Shown: in pieces, positions 16,612 to 24,876 of the stretch | How the letters are laid out: every line of letters starts with the position of its first letter | Numbering within the stretch: position 1 is the stretch's first letter | Notes under the pieces: generated by a model | Databases searched by the model: none | What the model was told of the DNA's origin: nothing | What the model saw: only the letters and a program-made list of their open reading frames with translations | DNA from: VAZQ01 sp963756715 | GTDB lineage: Bacteria; Pseudomonadota; Alphaproteobacteria; Rhizobiales; Xanthobacteraceae | Length of the DNA: 64,000 nt | Direction: 5' to 3' | NCBI GenBank assembly: GCA_963756715.1 | Contig: CAVWOV010000015.1 | Coordinates: 363,401 to 427,400, forward strand | Program-made: the position numbers and the translations under genes

Positions 16612-18930
16612 TCAGAAAACGACACCTGCCTTTGCCAGGAAAGTGCGGCCCGGCTGCGGATATGCGCTAAACCTGTCCAGCTTGCTCAGAAAGCCATCCG
16701 GGAACGGGCTCGCGATCGCATAATCGAAATAGTCGACGTTGAAGAGATTCTGCACCTTGAGCGACCAATAGTAGCGGTCGAACTCGCCGCCAATTCCAAC
16801 ATCGACCAGGGTGTGTGCGGGAATCAATGGTTGGATATTGTGCTGGTCGTTGTCCATCCGGCGCGTGCCCACGTAACGCACGACGCCGTCGAAGATCAGG
16901 TATTTTTGCCAAACATTCCAGGCAACGCCGAAGCTGCCGGTCCAACGTGACACCAGCGGTACGTCGTTGCCGGCATCCGGTCCCTCGCGGAAGATGGAGC
17001 GCGTATAGGCAAGACCGGACTTGAACAGGATTTCGTCGGTCGCCTGCCAGGCGGCGATCGTCTCGCTGCCATAGCGCCGCGTCGGCGGAAGGTTGATGTT
17101 GCCGGAGAAGAAATTCGTCAGATACCGGAAATGGATCTCATTGGTCAGGTACATGTCGTAGACACTCGATTGAATCTCGAACCGCCCGACTCGCAGCCGC
17201 ACACCGGCTTCAAAATCGTGCGATTTCTGAGTCTTCAGATCGAACGAAGCCGCCGCGCTTCCGTCCGACAACGTGCCCACGCGTTCATCGACATTCGGGA
17301 CGCGGAAGCTTTGTGCCATCCGGGCGAAGACTGCAACCTGGCGACTGAAGCGATGTTCGATACCCAGATGGTAAGCTTGGTTATTCTCGCTGCTATCGAG
17401 CGGGGGTTGCTCGAAGCCAGCCGGGAAGCACCCGAATCCAGGAAAGCAGAACGAGCCGCCGGGGGCATTCGCGTCGAACCTGTCGCGGGCGCTGAGCTGA
17501 TAGCCCGCGACACGCCCGCCGATGCCAATATCGGTATTGCCGAAGAGCGTCGCCGTCTGCTGCCAATAGGCCGCGATTGAACTCTGGGTCAGATCGTAGC
17601 GGTGGATCGGTGCCGCCCCGAGAAAGAGCGGGCGGTCGGAACCATATACGGCCCGGTAGTAATCGAAGCCGCCGAGCCCCCTGAGTTGAATGGGACCGAT
17701 CGACACGTCGGTCTTCAGCCGCGGCGTAAGCGAAGAGGTGGTGAGTTGGGTGTCGACTGCACGAACTGGGATCGAGCTCGCCGGATCGGCCACGGTGCCG
17801 TGGAACTCGCCCTCTTCGGTCTTGTGACGCACGCCGCCATCGACGATGAGCTCGGCCCAGGGAGTGAGCATGCGCGTGAAGCCAAGGGTGGCGTTCTCGC
17901 CCTTTTTCCCCGCCCAATCGTAGGGCGTGGTAGCACCCTTGCGATCAGTGACAAGCTGATTGACGCCGATCGACGGATCGACCAAGCGCCCGCCAGGCAG
18001 CCCGATCCGCGAACTGTCTGCGGATAGATTGAGATACACGCCGCCCTCGTCGACCGCGTAGCGGAAGTCTCCGACCGCGTTGAGCTGCCGGTAGAAGTTA
18101 TTGTCACGATAGCTGTCGGAGTTGACGGCGTTGCTGTAGATGGTCGTCGACCAGGGCCCTTTCGAGCCACTGAACGACGCATTGCCTTCCCGATACTTGA
18201 ATGAGCCTGTGGTGAAATCGACACGTGCCCGGGTCGGCAGGGCGACTCCGGTCTTGGTCACGATGTTGATCACCCCGCCCATCGCCCCGTCGCCGTAAAG
18301 CACTGCGCCGCTGTTGCCGCGGGTTATTTCGATGCGGTCGATGGACTCGCGCGGTATAGATGCAAGGTCGAACCCGACGAGATCAAGATCGGTGACTCGC
18401 CGGCCGTTGATGAGCAGCAGGGTGTTCGATCCGGCGGCAGCACCGAATCCGCGCATGTCGATTTGCGAGCGCGCACCGTTGGCCCCGCCGAACAGGTTGG
18501 TGACCTGGATGCCCGGCTCGCGCGCGAGGATGTCCTGCAGCGAGTGCGCCGGCGAACGCTCGATGTCAGCCGCGGTGATCACTGTCGAGGATGCGCCGGT
18601 TACGATAGTCCCGGTGACAATGCCTGAGGCAACGGTCACAGGCGTGTTATCGGGCGGTGCCACCGCAGGCTGCGCGACCTGCCGCGCGGTCGGCCTCGCC
18701 CGCGGCGTCGGGACCGGCCTCGACCTGGCCTGGGGTTCGACTTCGCGGGCAGGCCGGCGCGGAACCTTCGTGCTCAACCTGGACGCGGTCGGATTGACGT
18801 CGATGGTCTCAAGCGAGACGGCTGCGGCTGGCTGTGCCTCCTGCGCCAGCGCCGGAAGATATCCGAGCGCGGCGACGCAACTGAGCAACGCAGATTTCAC
18901 AAGATGTCGTGAAGATAGAATGCTTCCCAT
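16612..18930 (-). CDS. btuB: TonB-dependent outer-membrane receptor, BtuB-like (vitamin B12 uptake)
   Basis: 772-residue outer-membrane active transporter. The start MGSILSSRHLVKSALLSCVAALGYLPALAQ at 18930 has GAGGA eight bases upstream and gives a signal peptide. A TonB box-like stretch (ETIDV) is followed by a Pro/Arg-rich linker, then the plug domain (SPAHSLQDILAREPGIQV, IDMRGFGAA, NTLLLINGRRV, IERIEITRGNSGAVLYGDGAMGGVINIVTK). The beta-barrel ends in AKAGVVF with a terminal aromatic residue. The cobalamin riboswitch 250 bases upstream on the same strand identifies the ligand as B12 or a related corrinoid. This is stronger evidence than the barrel sequence, which alone could also suggest a siderophore receptor. 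Confidence 0.9.
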   Translation of the reverse strand: MGSILSSRHLVKSALLSCVAALGYLPALAQEAQPAAAVSLETIDVNPTASRLSTKVPRRPAREVEPQARSRPVPTPRARPTARQVAQPAVAPPDNTPVTVASGIVTGTIVTGASSTVITAADIERSPAHSLQDILAREPGIQVTNLFGGANGARSQIDMRGFGAAAGSNTLLLINGRRVTDLDLVGFDLASIPRESIDRIEITRGNSGAVLYGDGAMGGVINIVTKTGVALPTRARVDFTTGSFKYREGNASFSGSKGPWSTTIYSNAVNSDSYRDNNFYRQLNAVGDFRYAVDEGGVYLNLSADSSRIGLPGGRLVDPSIGVNQLVTDRKGATTPYDWAGKKGENATLGFTRMLTPWAELIVDGGVRHKTEEGEFHGTVADPASSIPVRAVDTQLTTSSLTPRLKTDVSIGPIQLRGLGGFDYYRAVYGSDRPLFLGAAPIHRYDLTQSSIAAYWQQTATLFGNTDIGIGGRVAGYQLSARDRFDANAPGGSFCFPGFGCFPAGFEQPPLDSSENNQAYHLGIEHRFSRQVAVFARMAQSFRVPNVDERVGTLSDGSAAASFDLKTQKSHDFEAGVRLRVGRFEIQSSVYDMYLTNEIHFRYLTNFFSGNINLPPTRRYGSETIAAWQATDEILFKSGLAYTRSIFREGPDAGNDVPLVSRWTGSFGVAWNVWQKYLIFDGVVRYVGTRRMDNDQHNIQPLIPAHTLVDVGIGGEFDRYYWSLKVQNLFNVDYFDYAIASPFPDGFLSKLDRFSAYPQPGRTFLAKAGVVF

Positions 18931-19179
18931 AACACGCGTCCTCGTCTGGGGGGCCCGCAATAGCGGGCGCACCCCGGGTGACAGGGCCCGACGCGAAGGA
19001 CGCATGAATGTTGCACTTTCGAACCCACCCCCACCGGCAAGCTGCGCCGACGGCCGAGAGCACGGTCGCACACCACTCATGCTGAAAGTCGTGGAGGCAA
19101 GGCCACGGCCTTCGCATCAGTCATGTGTCACCGCTGCGAACAGCCGCTCCGTGTGGTGCTCCCCGCCCACCGGTTGGGT

Positions 19180-19372
19180 GACCGCGCTGGCAGGTCTCCT
19201 GGCTCGCGGGTCAATGCCTGTCGTCCAGCCTTCCCAGTTTCCCAGTGGCTGACGCGGACGAAGGCTCGCCGCTTACAGTTGCGGGGGCAGCCACGGCTTC
19301 ATCTGTTTGTCGCAGACGACCCGTGTTCCCTCTTGCCTCCTCGGTGCGACCCGAGGAACCAGCACGATGGTA
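19180..19372 (-). promoter_or_regulatory. Cobalamin (AdoCbl) riboswitch upstream of btuB
   Basis: Read on the minus strand, the region contains the conserved parts of the cobalamin aptamer in order. These are a 5' CGGGTCGCACCGAGGAGGCAA-type arm near 19350, AAGCCGTGGCTGCCCCCGCAACTGTAAGCGGCGAG (B12-box region, about 19262-19300), the loop-stem CACTGGGAAACTGGGAAGG, and GAGCCAGGAGACCTGCC at the 3' end (about 19189-19206). It lies 250 bases before the btuB start. The known mode is repression of the transporter when adenosylcobalamin is abundant. Confidence 0.93.
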
Positions 19373-19591
19373 AATTTGCTTGATTGAGTGCGAGCGTCAA
19401 GAACGGTTCGCCATCTGTGGCGACGACCGACGCGCAATACTGCCGGCTGTTGCGCAGCCGCTACAGACTAAAGCTGTGGACTTGCCATAGTAGGACCGGC
19501 TTGCGGGCCTCGCGAGAGACTCCGCAAGCCGGCTGCCGTCACCCAAGCCGGTCACGCATACTGCCAGTTACGCGATACACCCACTGTCAGT
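19373..19591. other. Intergenic region between riboswitch and terminator, with a long inverted repeat
   Basis: No convincing gene. CCGGCTTGCGG (19496-19506) and CCGCAAGCCGG (19522-19532) form a perfect 11-pair stem with a 15-base loop. It may serve as a second terminator for the leftward gene at 19624 or be part of a dispersed repeat. The part nearest 19375 should contain the btuB promoter. Confidence 0.45.
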
Positions 19592-19620
19592 AAAAAACCC
19601 GGCTGGGGTGCGGACCCCGG
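19592..19620 (-). terminator. Intrinsic terminator of the Lys/Ala-rich secreted protein gene
   Basis: On the minus strand CCGGGGT...ACCCCAGCCGG forms a G/C stem followed directly by TTTTTT, four bases beyond the stop codon at 19624. This is the best-formed rho-independent terminator in the window. Confidence 0.8.
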
Positions 19621-19623
19621 AAT

Positions 19624-19884
19624 TCAAGCGTCCGTCTTGTTGGTGGGCGGCTTCTTGGTCTTGCTCTTCAGGTGCTTGACCTTCGCCGTCGCCTTGCTCG
19701 AAACCTTTGTTGCTTTGTGATGCTTGGCCTTGGATTTGACGGCGCTCTTGCTGGCCTTGGCCGACTTGCTCTTGGCAGTGGCCGGTGCGGCCGTTTCGCT
19801 GGGTGTCGGCGTTGCCGCAACTGCAAGCACCGGAGCAACAGCGAATGCGGTGGCGATCATCGCCACGGCGATTTTACGCAACAT
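19624..19884 (-). CDS. Lys/Ala-rich small secreted protein
   Basis: 86 residues: a signal peptide (MLRKIAVAMIATAFAVAPVLAVAA) followed by a strongly basic, low-complexity tail built from AKSK, KASK, KSKAKHHK and KTKK units. It resembles the C-terminal tail of histone H1-like proteins but carries an export signal. That suggests a periplasmic or surface polycation rather than a DNA-packaging protein, unless the leader is not used. Small Lys/Ala-rich exported proteins are common in Hyphomicrobiales and lack a defined role. The gene is monocistronic with its own terminator. Confidence 0.8.
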   Translation of the reverse strand: MLRKIAVAMIATAFAVAPVLAVAATPTPSETAAPATAKSKSAKASKSAVKSKAKHHKATKVSSKATAKVKHLKSKTKKPPTNKTDA

Positions 19885-20128
19885 GAATTGTCCCCTGTAT
19901 ATGGTCCCGTTCGACAGCGAACGAAATCCCCACAGCCTTAACGATACGTCGTCATGACTTAACGCTTACTGAAGCGCGGCCCCCCGCGATGACCAAGACT
20001 GGCAAATTTGGCATGTGCTTAAGACCGCAAGCGTTTAGATCGCAGACGAAGCGATGTCGAAAGCAAGGCGTTTTGGTGAAAACCACCGCGGGTTACCGCT
20101 GTTGGAAGATTCGCAACGCCGCGCAATG

Positions 20129-20479
20129 TCAGCCGGACGTTGCAGGCTTGGTCTGGGTGAGAAGCCAGTCGAGATACGCGCTGTCGATGCTTTCGACCGC
20201 GACAGCTAGGATCGCCGGGGTCGCATAGGAGTGCATCTGCTTCACGGCCGCGCGTACCTGTTCGAACAACGACGCTCGCGTCTTGATGATCATCACCACC
20301 TCTTCGGCGCGCTCCAACACCCCTTGCCACCGGTAGTGCGAGATCATACCGGGGAGGATGTTGACGCAGGCGCAGAGACGCCGCTCGACGAGCGCGCGTC
20401 CGGCCGTCTCCGCCTCGACAATCGAGGGATAGGTCGTATAGATGAGGACTGCCTGCTCCATATGCCCACCGTTGGCCAT
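20129..20479 (-). CDS. cutA: Divalent-cation tolerance protein CutA
   Basis: 116 residues, or 110 from the alternative ATG at 20461 (MEQAVLIYTTYPS). CutA1 landmarks are present: LIYTTYPSIVEAETAGRALVERRLCACVNILPG, the W-containing HYRWQGVLERAEEVVMIIKTR, and the C-terminal SIDSAYLDWLL. The family forms trimers related to PII proteins and has been linked to copper tolerance in E. coli, though its molecular role remains unsettled. It is divergent from nadK, with the two 5' ends overlapping or very close. Confidence 0.93.
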   Translation of the reverse strand: MANGGHMEQAVLIYTTYPSIVEAETAGRALVERRLCACVNILPGMISHYRWQGVLERAEEVVMIIKTRASLFEQVRAAVKQMHSYATPAILAVAVESIDSAYLDWLLTQTKPATSG

Positions 20480-20552
20480 CCCTTACCGACCGGCGGCACA
20501 CAAGCCGCCTCGTCGCCGCAGAATTCCGCAACCGAAAATCCGAGCCCGCAAC

Positions 20553-21335
20553 ATGAGCCCCGCGACCCCGAAGTACGAACGGATCGCTTTTGTTGCAAGC
20601 CCAAACCCCGAGGCTCAGGAGGCACGCCGGCAACTGATCGGGTGTTACGGCGACGTCGCTGCCGATACGGCCGACGTGATCGTTGCGCTCGGCGGAGATG
20701 GGCTGATGCTGCAGACCTTGCATACCTTCATGCATGACGACAAACCGATCTATGGGATGCACCGTGGCACCGTCGGTTTTCTGATGAACGAGTACCAACT
20801 CGAAGGCCTGCGCGAGCGCCTCGCCGCGGCTCGGGTCACGGTGATCCATCCGCTCCTGATGACGGCACGCACCGCGGACGGCGATGAAACGGAATTTCAT
20901 GCCTTCAATGAGGTGTCGCTGTTCCGCCAGACCTATCAGGCAGCGCGGCTGCGGATTCTAATCGACGGGCATAAGCGCCTCGACGAACTCGTCGCCGATG
21001 GCGTTCTGCTCGCGACGCCCGCGGGATCGACCGCCTACAATCTTTCCGCCCAGGGGCCGATCATCCCGATCAATGCGTCGCTGATGGCGCTTACGCCGAT
21101 CAGCCCGTTCCGGCCGCGTCGTTGGCGCGGGGCGTTGCTTCCCGACAGCGCGCGGGTGCGTGTCGAGGTGCTGGAACCGGAAAAGCGCCCGGTCGCCGCA
21201 GTCGCCGATCACGACGAGGTGCGCGCGGTCTGCTCGGTCGACATCCAAATGGACCACAGCATCTCGACCCGGATGCTGTTCGACCCAGGCCACAGCCTGG
21301 ACGAACGCATCTTGCGTGAGCAGTTCGGATATTGA
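20553..21335 (+). CDS. nadK: NAD kinase
   Basis: 260-residue cytoplasmic enzyme phosphorylating NAD to NADP. The P-loop-like GGDG motif is at residues 47-50 (VIVALGGDGLMLQTL), followed by GTVGFLMNE, FNEVSLFR, and the TPAGSTAYNLSAQGPIIP substrate motif. I start at ATG 20553 (MSPATPKYERIAFVASPNPEAQEA) because that is where family similarity begins; the frame extends to 20442 but would overlap cutA on the other strand. The ribosome-binding site is weak. The length is normal. Confidence 0.95.
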   Translation: MSPATPKYERIAFVASPNPEAQEARRQLIGCYGDVAADTADVIVALGGDGLMLQTLHTFMHDDKPIYGMHRGTVGFLMNEYQLEGLRERLAAARVTVIHPLLMTARTADGDETEFHAFNEVSLFRQTYQAARLRILIDGHKRLDELVADGVLLATPAGSTAYNLSAQGPIIPINASLMALTPISPFRPRRWRGALLPDSARVRVEVLEPEKRPVAAVADHDEVRAVCSVDIQMDHSISTRMLFDPGHSLDERILREQFGY

Positions 21336-21351
21336 GCAGGCTGATCCCGCG

Positions 21352-22587
21352 CTAGGCCGCGCGCGCGGTTTCGTAATACGTCTCAGAGAGATCGTCGCAA
21401 GCAGCATCAAGCTCGTCGTCCGCCACCAGTTCGTCGCAGAACAGCCGCGCTTCTTCACGCGCGGCCTCGGCCGCAAACCGCCGCAACAGAACCATCAAGG
21501 GCTCGACATCGACGTCCGATTCGTCCGCACAACGCGTAAGCACTCGCTCGACCATTCGCCGCTTTAGACGTGTCGCTCCGCCCACATCGCCCATGAAGCC
21601 GCCTTCGCGCATCGCCTCGATGGCCTCGCGAAATGCCGGATAGGTGGAAGCCGGCAGGCCCGCCCGGTCGAAGATCGCACGGAAGCCCGCAGATCCTTTG
21701 TCGTGCAGGATCGCGCTGACGCGCATGAGCGGCATGCCCGAGAGATCGGCCAGCGATTCCTCGAACAGGCCGACATTGCCGGAGAGCAGCGCGCGCAAGA
21801 TGAGGCCGGCGGTGAGTTGACCGCTTTCGCGCAGGTGACGGATGAGCGAGCGAACCTCGCCATGGGGCGAGACTGCGGCGAGCGTTATGGTCGCCTTCTC
21901 GCATGCCTCCTTGGCGACCCGCTGCGCCCTGCCCTCGTCGAGCCACGCCCGCGATATGACAAAGCCTGCAAGCGTCTCGGAAAGCTTTGCAACCAGCTGA
22001 TGGCGCGTCTGAGCCGGCACGTCATCGCGGATCAGCATGGCTTCGCGGATTGCGGCAAGATAACCAAAGCGTGCGACGATGCGGTCGAGCGAGAACGGAG
22101 CGATCTCGGCCTGCGGATTTTCGATCAGGACCAGGCAGGCTTCGGCAATTCCGACCTCGGCGATCGCGGCGGACACTGCGCTCGGGAGATCTGACCGGTT
22201 GGCGATTGCACATTGTACAACCGGACCTCCGGTCGCAACAGCGTCGACCAGATCGGCGTCGACAAGTAGCGTCGAGTGCTCAAGCACCCAGCTTGCGATT
22301 TCGGGTTGATCGCCGGCAAGACCAAAAATAATGGCCGGCGGCGCGTTCTCGCTGAAGGCGAGCGCACGGGCGAGCTCGGCGCGCACCAGCGGGGACGGAT
22401 CGTCCAGCAGCATGATCAGCGCCCCCTCGGCCGCGGCGCGATCGTCAGGGGAGAGATCGGAATAGAGGAATGCCCGCGCCAAGTGGCCGGTCGCATCAGC
22501 GCGCTCGGAGGCTGGTGCGTTTCTCGTCCACTGCAGGAATTGACGAACGATCATGCTTTGGACCGGCGCCAGGTTGGTAAGCCGCAT
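21352..22587 (-). CDS. DUF2336 domain-containing protein
   Basis: 411-residue soluble protein without signal peptide. The N-terminal half has HEAT-like helical repeats (DDRAAAEGALIMLLDDPSPLVRAELARALAFSENAPPAIIFGLAGDQPEIASWVLEHS), the hallmark of DUF2336 in alphaproteobacteria. The C-terminal half is helical with no catalytic motif. Some members have been tied to cell-cycle or motility regulation, but the present gene's role is not shown. It converges with nadK (16 bases between stops). Confidence 0.85.
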   Translation of the reverse strand: MRLTNLAPVQSMIVRQFLQWTRNAPASERADATGHLARAFLYSDLSPDDRAAAEGALIMLLDDPSPLVRAELARALAFSENAPPAIIFGLAGDQPEIASWVLEHSTLLVDADLVDAVATGGPVVQCAIANRSDLPSAVSAAIAEVGIAEACLVLIENPQAEIAPFSLDRIVARFGYLAAIREAMLIRDDVPAQTRHQLVAKLSETLAGFVISRAWLDEGRAQRVAKEACEKATITLAAVSPHGEVRSLIRHLRESGQLTAGLILRALLSGNVGLFEESLADLSGMPLMRVSAILHDKGSAGFRAIFDRAGLPASTYPAFREAIEAMREGGFMGDVGGATRLKRRMVERVLTRCADESDVDVEPLMVLLRRFAAEAAREEARLFCDELVADDELDAACDDLSETYYETARAA

Positions 22588-22953
22588 TGCGCGACATCGA
22601 CGCCTCGCGCCGACAAGGAAGAGGTTACCGCAAGAGAATTAATGAAACGTTCACCATAAATCTTTGCGAAGGTTGCGGAAATGTTAATGCGGCCATCTAT
22701 CGAGAACCCGAGGAAATCTCGGTCCCCTCAATAAGCAGAAATGCAGTGTGGGTTAAGAAACAAATTCGACCTTGGCTGCAGCGATCAGATGGTGGAAGCT
22801 TATGTTGGCTGCCAGCGCGGTCGTTGGCATCGGTTACACTCGTCTCGGTGGAAAGGTTGCGACAGTCGCGGTGCCTCTCCTGCCATTTGCCTCCTGCCGG
22901 GCGTTAAAGATTATGGTAAACGAAATACTAACAAGACCCATGGGAGGTGCCCG
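22588..22953. other. Intergenic region with A+T-rich promoter-like DNA
   Basis: About 365 bases between the divergent DUF2336 and MaoC genes. A segment at about 22625-22700 is A/T-rich (AGAGAATTAATGAAACGTTCACCATAAAT-like composition) and is the likely site of divergent promoters. No convincing coding frame or RNA gene is seen; an open frame from 22741 only extends the MaoC gene upstream without a ribosome-binding site. Confidence 0.4.
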
Positions 22954-23439
22954 ATGGCAGAGCAGGTAGCGACACGTCACAAGCGCGGAGGCATCTACTT
23001 CGATGACTTCGAGGTCGGCCGCCTCTACGAGCATCCGCTCACCCGGACGGTGACGCAGATGGACAATATGCTGTTCTCCAACATGACGCTTAATCCACAA
23101 CCGCTCCATATCGACCGGCATTTCTGCGAGCAGGAAACGGAATGGGGGCAGCCGCTGATGAATTCGCTGTTCACGCTTGGTCTCATGATCGGCATCATGG
23201 TCAATGACCTTTCGGTCGGCACGACCATCGCCAATCTTGGCATGACCGAGGTGAAATTCCCCCACCCGCTGTTCGAAAACGACACCGTGCATTGCACTTC
23301 CGAGGTCATCGGCAAGCGCGAATCCAGTTCGCGTAAAGGCGCCGGCATCGTCGAGTTTCATCACCGCGCCTACAACCAAAACGACAAGCTGGTGGCCGAG
23401 TGCCGCCGGCAGGTGTTTATGCGCATGCGGCCCCGGTGA
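22954..23439 (+). CDS. MaoC family (hot-dog fold) dehydratase
   Basis: 161-residue (R)-specific enoyl-CoA hydratase-type protein. The active-site region FSNMTLNPQPLHIDRHFCEQ carries the Asp/His pair of the family, and HHRAYNQNDKLVAECRRQVFMR is the closing strand. ATG 22954 has GGGAGG seven bases upstream, which decides against the longer frame. Its stop codon overlaps the start of the CitE-type lyase (TGATG), so the two are translationally coupled. This hydratase/lyase pairing recalls mesaconyl- or methylmalyl-CoA metabolism, but the exact substrate is not determined. Confidence 0.9.
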   Translation: MAEQVATRHKRGGIYFDDFEVGRLYEHPLTRTVTQMDNMLFSNMTLNPQPLHIDRHFCEQETEWGQPLMNSLFTLGLMIGIMVNDLSVGTTIANLGMTEVKFPHPLFENDTVHCTSEVIGKRESSSRKGAGIVEFHHRAYNQNDKLVAECRRQVFMRMRPR

Positions 23440-24320
23440 TGCGCTCCCTTCTCTTCGTTCCGGCCGATAGCGCCCGGAAGCTCGACAAGGCGATGGCGAG
23501 CGGCGCCGACGCCGTAATCATCGATCTTGAGGACTCGATCTCCGCGGAAAACAAAGCCGCCGCCCGCCGGAGCGCCGCGGATTTCCTCAAGGAAGCGGTA
23601 CAGCAGGCCAAGCGCCCTCGCCTTCTGGTGCGCGTCAACGGGCTGCAGACCGGGCTCACGGAGGCCGACCTCGATACGATCGTCCCCGCTCGGCCGGACG
23701 CCGTCATGCTGCCGAAGGCGGAGGGCGGCGCGGATGTGATCCATACGGACGCCAAGCTCGCCGCGCGCGAAGCTATGGCCGGCCTGCCTGACGGACACAT
23801 CAAGATCGTCGCGATCGGCACCGAGACGGCGGCGGCGCTGTTTCTCGCGGGCACCTATCGCGGCGCAAGCGCGCGGCTTGAAGGCCTGACCTGGGGCGCC
23901 GAAGACCTCTCCGCCGAGCTTGGCGCCGAGGTAAACCGCGACGCCGTGGGCCGCTTTCTCTCGCCCTATTTGATGGCACGGGCGCTGTGTCTCGCCGGCG
24001 CGGCAACCGCGCGGGTGCAGGCGATCGATACGATTGCGGTGGAGTTTCGTAACATCGCAGCAGTGCGTCGCGAAACCGAGGAAGCCCGCCGCGACGGCTT
24101 CAGCGGCAAAATGGCAATCCACCCGGCGCAGGTGCCGGTGATCAACGAGGTGTTCACACCGACCTCCGGCGCGGTCGCGAAAGCACGCGCAGTCGTTGCC
24201 GCTTTCGAGGCTCATCCCGGCAAGGGTACGGTGGGCATCGACGGCGTGATGTACGACCGTCCGCATCTCGAGCGCGCACGCCTACTGATCGAGCGGGCTA
24301 CCGCGGCGGGGGTTACCTGA
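23439..24320 (+). CDS. HpcH/HpaI-CitE family CoA-ester lyase
   Basis: 293-residue TIM-barrel lyase of the malyl-CoA/citramalyl-CoA/citrate-lyase beta group. MRSLLFVPADSARKLDKAM, ADAVIIDLEDSISAENKAAAR (metal-binding acidic residues), LVRVNGL, VMLPKAEGG and GKMAIHPAQVPVINEVF are all present. The ATG overlaps the MaoC stop codon by one base. It presumably cleaves the CoA ester formed by the coupled hydratase, releasing acetyl- or propionyl-CoA and an oxoacid. The family is certain; substrate assignment would need closer comparison or assay. Confidence 0.92.
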   Translation: MRSLLFVPADSARKLDKAMASGADAVIIDLEDSISAENKAAARRSAADFLKEAVQQAKRPRLLVRVNGLQTGLTEADLDTIVPARPDAVMLPKAEGGADVIHTDAKLAAREAMAGLPDGHIKIVAIGTETAAALFLAGTYRGASARLEGLTWGAEDLSAELGAEVNRDAVGRFLSPYLMARALCLAGAATARVQAIDTIAVEFRNIAAVRRETEEARRDGFSGKMAIHPAQVPVINEVFTPTSGAVAKARAVVAAFEAHPGKGTVGIDGVMYDRPHLERARLLIERATAAGVT

Positions 24321-24324
24321 CGCA

Positions 24325-24804
24325 TCAGGGTTTGTTGCCGTACACCGCCTTCGGGTCGAACAGCCGGTCGCCGCTCCTGAACTCAAGCATCACAGTGCCC
24401 GGTTTTCCGATCGGCACCGCACGATAAAAACATGAACGCCGGCCAGTGTGGCAGGCGCCCGCTCCCGCCTGCTCGACCCTGATCCAAACCGCGTCCTGGT
24501 CACAGTCGACCCGCATCTCGACAACGCGCTGTACGTGGCCTGAGGTTTCGCCCTTCTTCCACAGCGCGCGGCGGGACCGGCTGAAGTACCAGGCCTCGCC
24601 CGTCGCAATCGTCTTTTGCAGCGCTTCGGCATTCATGTGCGCGACCATCAGCACATCGCCTGAACCGGCGTCCGTCACCACGCAGGTGACAAGTCCGTCG
24701 GCATCGAATTTCGGCGCAAACGCCTTCCCCTCTTCGACCTGCTCGGTCGAGCCACGCACAGCAAAGGGGGGAGTCTCGACGGTCAATTTCACCTCGGTTG
24801 TCAT
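24325..24804 (-). CDS. hisI: Phosphoribosyl-AMP cyclohydrolase
   Basis: 159-residue cytoplasmic enzyme of histidine biosynthesis that opens the purine ring of PR-AMP. FDADGLVTCVVTDAGSGDVLMVAHMN, EAWYFSRSRRALWKKGETSGHVQRV, the metal site DCDQDAVWIRVEQ and the Cys-containing GACHTGRRSCFYR are diagnostic. It is a stand-alone HisI without a HisE domain, as usual in alphaproteobacteria. It converges with the CitE-type gene, with four bases between the stops, and lies downstream of folE on the same strand. Confidence 0.96.
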   Translation of the reverse strand: MTTEVKLTVETPPFAVRGSTEQVEEGKAFAPKFDADGLVTCVVTDAGSGDVLMVAHMNAEALQKTIATGEAWYFSRSRRALWKKGETSGHVQRVVEMRVDCDQDAVWIRVEQAGAGACHTGRRSCFYRAVPIGKPGTVMLEFRSGDRLFDPKAVYGNKP

Positions 24805-24876
24805 CGCGCATCGACAAGTCCGGGAGATGCCACACTACTGACATCGGCGTTCGTCGCGCGACGCAGCGTCCTGCAG

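Noticed and set aside
18314..19252. Long plus-strand open frame over the btuB 5' part and riboswitch
   Set aside because: It is antisense to a clear TonB receptor and its leader; the composition is the mirror of the real frame and no start site is supported.
19384..19593. 69-codon plus-strand frame between riboswitch and terminator
   Set aside because: It overlaps a strong inverted repeat, has no ribosome-binding site and no recognisable sequence.
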